DNA of 22,468 nt, taken from assembly GCA_000697335.1 (NCBI GenBank), contig JNEM01013543.1, positions 1 through 22,468 of the forward strand, given 5' to 3'. Each line of letters starts with the position of its first letter. The stretch's first letter is position 1. Positions 21,450 to 22,468 of the stretch are shown here, in pieces. Source of the DNA: Conidiobolus incongruus B7586. Its lineage: Eukaryota; Entomophthoromycota; Entomophthoromycetes; Entomophthorales; Conidiobolaceae. Made by a program: the position numbers and the translations under genes. The notes beneath the pieces are model-generated. The model made no database searches and had not been told where the DNA came from. It saw only the letters and a program-made list of their open reading frames with translations.

Positions 21450-22423
21450 CCCTATTGTATTTCCCCCTTTTGATATTGGGATAAGAATGGATCAATTTAA
21501 GGGAAAGTAGAATAAGAGATAAATTATGGGTAAACTGATATTAAAGGTAAATATATATGGACTAATTGGGTAGATATGTGACATTAATACTAATATTATT
21601 ATATATGTTTTATATTAGAATAGATATCATTTATATCTTAAAAAAAACACTTTTAACTAAAGAAGTCTTATTATAAAATTAAATAAGAATTTGAATATTA
21701 ATATTAAAATTAAATTATAATTAATTAAAATAAAGTTATTTAATATAATAAAATAAAGATATATTTTAATAAATTTATTAAAAAAGTTAAATATTTTAAA
21801 AAAGATAAAAAATTACTTTTTTTATGAATAAATAATTATAACCTAAAAATACACTGGTAGGTTAATTATAATTTAGAGATATATATATTATCTTTTAATA
21901 TAAAATATATTTGTAAAATTAATAAAGGAATTAATATTGAGTTATATTAAAATATTTTAAATAATAAATTAAAAAAAACTATTTAGTAATATAAGTTAAA
22001 TATATTAAACATTATTTTCTAACAATATAATATCTTTTGTTATATTATAAATTCTATTATTAAATAGCTTAAAAATAACAAAATAACTATTATATAATAA
22101 CTTCCTTAATCTTTTAATCTTAATCTGACTTAATATTATTAAAATAAAAAAAAATTAATAAAAGTTTTTCCATTAGAAAAAAATTTAAATTAATTTTAAA
22201 AGTATATTTATAAAGCTTAAAATAATATTAGTTTTGTTTAATATAAGAAGTTAGTTGATTTTATACCTTATAAACTTAAAAAAGTTAAAAAAACAAAAGG
22301 TAAATATACTAGATATTAATTTTTCAGTCAATATTAAAACCTAAAAATTTATAACTAATCTTAAATATACTTTTAATTTTAATATATCAATTAATAATTA
22401 ATTAAACTTAACTTTATATATTA

Positions 22424-22468
22424 TATATTAAATTATAAAAATAAGTTATAAAACCAAAAACACTTATA
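22424..22468 (+). mobile_element. Start of a third Tc1-type element (copy C), cut by the window edge
   Basis: TATATTAAATTATAAAA and the following AATAAGTTATAAAA match the outer end of copy B's left terminal repeat (19075-19104) in the same orientation. This lies only about 75 bp into B's right terminal repeat, where the outward sequence of B would be expected in opposite orientation. It is therefore best read as another related element inserted into B. Only 45 bp are visible. Confidence 0.5.

Larger units (their letters stand above)
21251..21583. mobile_element. Solo LTR of an LTR retrotransposon, 333 bp
   Basis: The insert begins TGTATTATCC and ends ATATGTGACA, the TG...CA termini of LTRs. 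It is flanked by identical 5-bp target duplications, TTAAT (21246-21250 and 21584-21588). No internal retroelement sequence is present, so it is a solo LTR left by recombination. It is less AT-rich than the Tc1 sequence it interrupts, so it is probably the youngest insertion here. The superfamily (Ty1/copia or Ty3) cannot be told. Strand is unassigned. Confidence 0.8.
20985..22319 (+). pseudogene. Tc1-family transposase remnant of copy B, interrupted by a solo LTR
   Basis: The plus-strand sequence aligns with the copy A transposase from its helix-turn-helix part (YNKNKSTHKIIKNTNIS near 21011) to its end (VDFIPYKLKKVKKTKGKYTR, stop at 22317-22319). A 333-bp LTR lies between 21251 and 21583. 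Relative to A, codons such as GGT, AAG, GCT, AGA and AGT here read AAC, AAA, ATT, AAA and AAT: almost all changes run towards A or T. Stops are frequent throughout, and no piece is longer than a few dozen codons. Confidence 0.8.
19075..22468 (+). mobile_element. Outer Tc1-type element (copy B), split by later insertions; right end beyond the window
   Basis: Copy B is in three blocks: 19075-19305, 20888-21250 and 21584-about 22423. Its left terminal repeat (19075-19262) matches those of copy A. The sequence just inside it, ending at 19305, continues directly at 20890 when compared with the same part of copy A. Copy A was therefore inserted into B at a TA. A solo LTR sits inside the transposase remnant. 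B's right terminal repeat starts at about 22348 and is cut after about 75 bp by the end of another element (C). The remainder of B should lie beyond the window. B is heavily decayed. Confidence 0.75.

Overview
The window looks like a nuclear contig of an AT-rich fungal genome. Four multi-domain protein genes have clear fungal or yeast counterparts. Their introns are short (47-62 bp, with one of 338 bp), with GT(A/R)A-type donors, TAG acceptors and, in several cases, a TACTAAC-like branch site. No prokaryotic or organellar signals are visible. The exact clade cannot be fixed from sequence alone. A copper LPMO-like secreted protein plus strongly AT-eroded Tc1 transposons would fit a filamentous or zygomycete-type fungus, but this is a weak inference.

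Layout: (1) 1-1822 is AT-rich and mostly featureless, except for a less AT-rich island at about 600-960 with ambiguous coding potential. (2) 1823-5068, minus strand: a four-exon gene for an RRM + Pumilio (PUF) RNA-binding protein of the Jsn1/Puf2 type, 934 aa. (3) 5069-8638: a 3.6 kb AT-rich divergent intergenic region. (4) 8639-10089, plus strand: a six-exon gene for Rrp8, the 25S rRNA m1A methyltransferase, 394 aa. (5) 10369-11667, plus strand: a seven-exon gene for a compact FHA + coiled-coil protein of the SLMAP/Far9/Far10 (STRIPAK) type, 322 aa. (6) 11668-13972: AT-rich convergent spacer. (7) 13973-15106, minus strand: a gene with no intron in its coding part for a secreted LPMO/chitin-binding-type-4-like protein. 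It has a mature N-terminal histidine and a proline-rich tail with a 15-residue tandem repeat, and a probable 5' UTR intron. (8) 15107-19074: very AT-rich sequence without a supportable gene. (9) 19075-22468: a nest of decayed transposons. A Tc1-type element (B) is split by a younger relative (A, 19306-20887), by a 333-bp solo LTR (21251-21583, TTAAT target duplications), and apparently by a third Tc1 relative (C) whose end starts at about 22424 and runs off the window.

The host genes do not form a pathway. Two (PUF protein and Rrp8) act in RNA regulation or ribosome biogenesis, one is a signalling scaffold candidate, and one is a secreted enzyme candidate. The most unusual structure is the transposon nest. 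The Tc1 copies have about 200-bp terminal inverted repeats, each holding an outer and an inner direct repeat (core GTGAGTYATAAA), the IR/DR architecture known from Sleeping Beauty-like Tc1 elements. The copies differ mostly by changes towards A/T, more in the outer (older) copy than in the inner one, as expected from RIP-like or methylation-linked decay.
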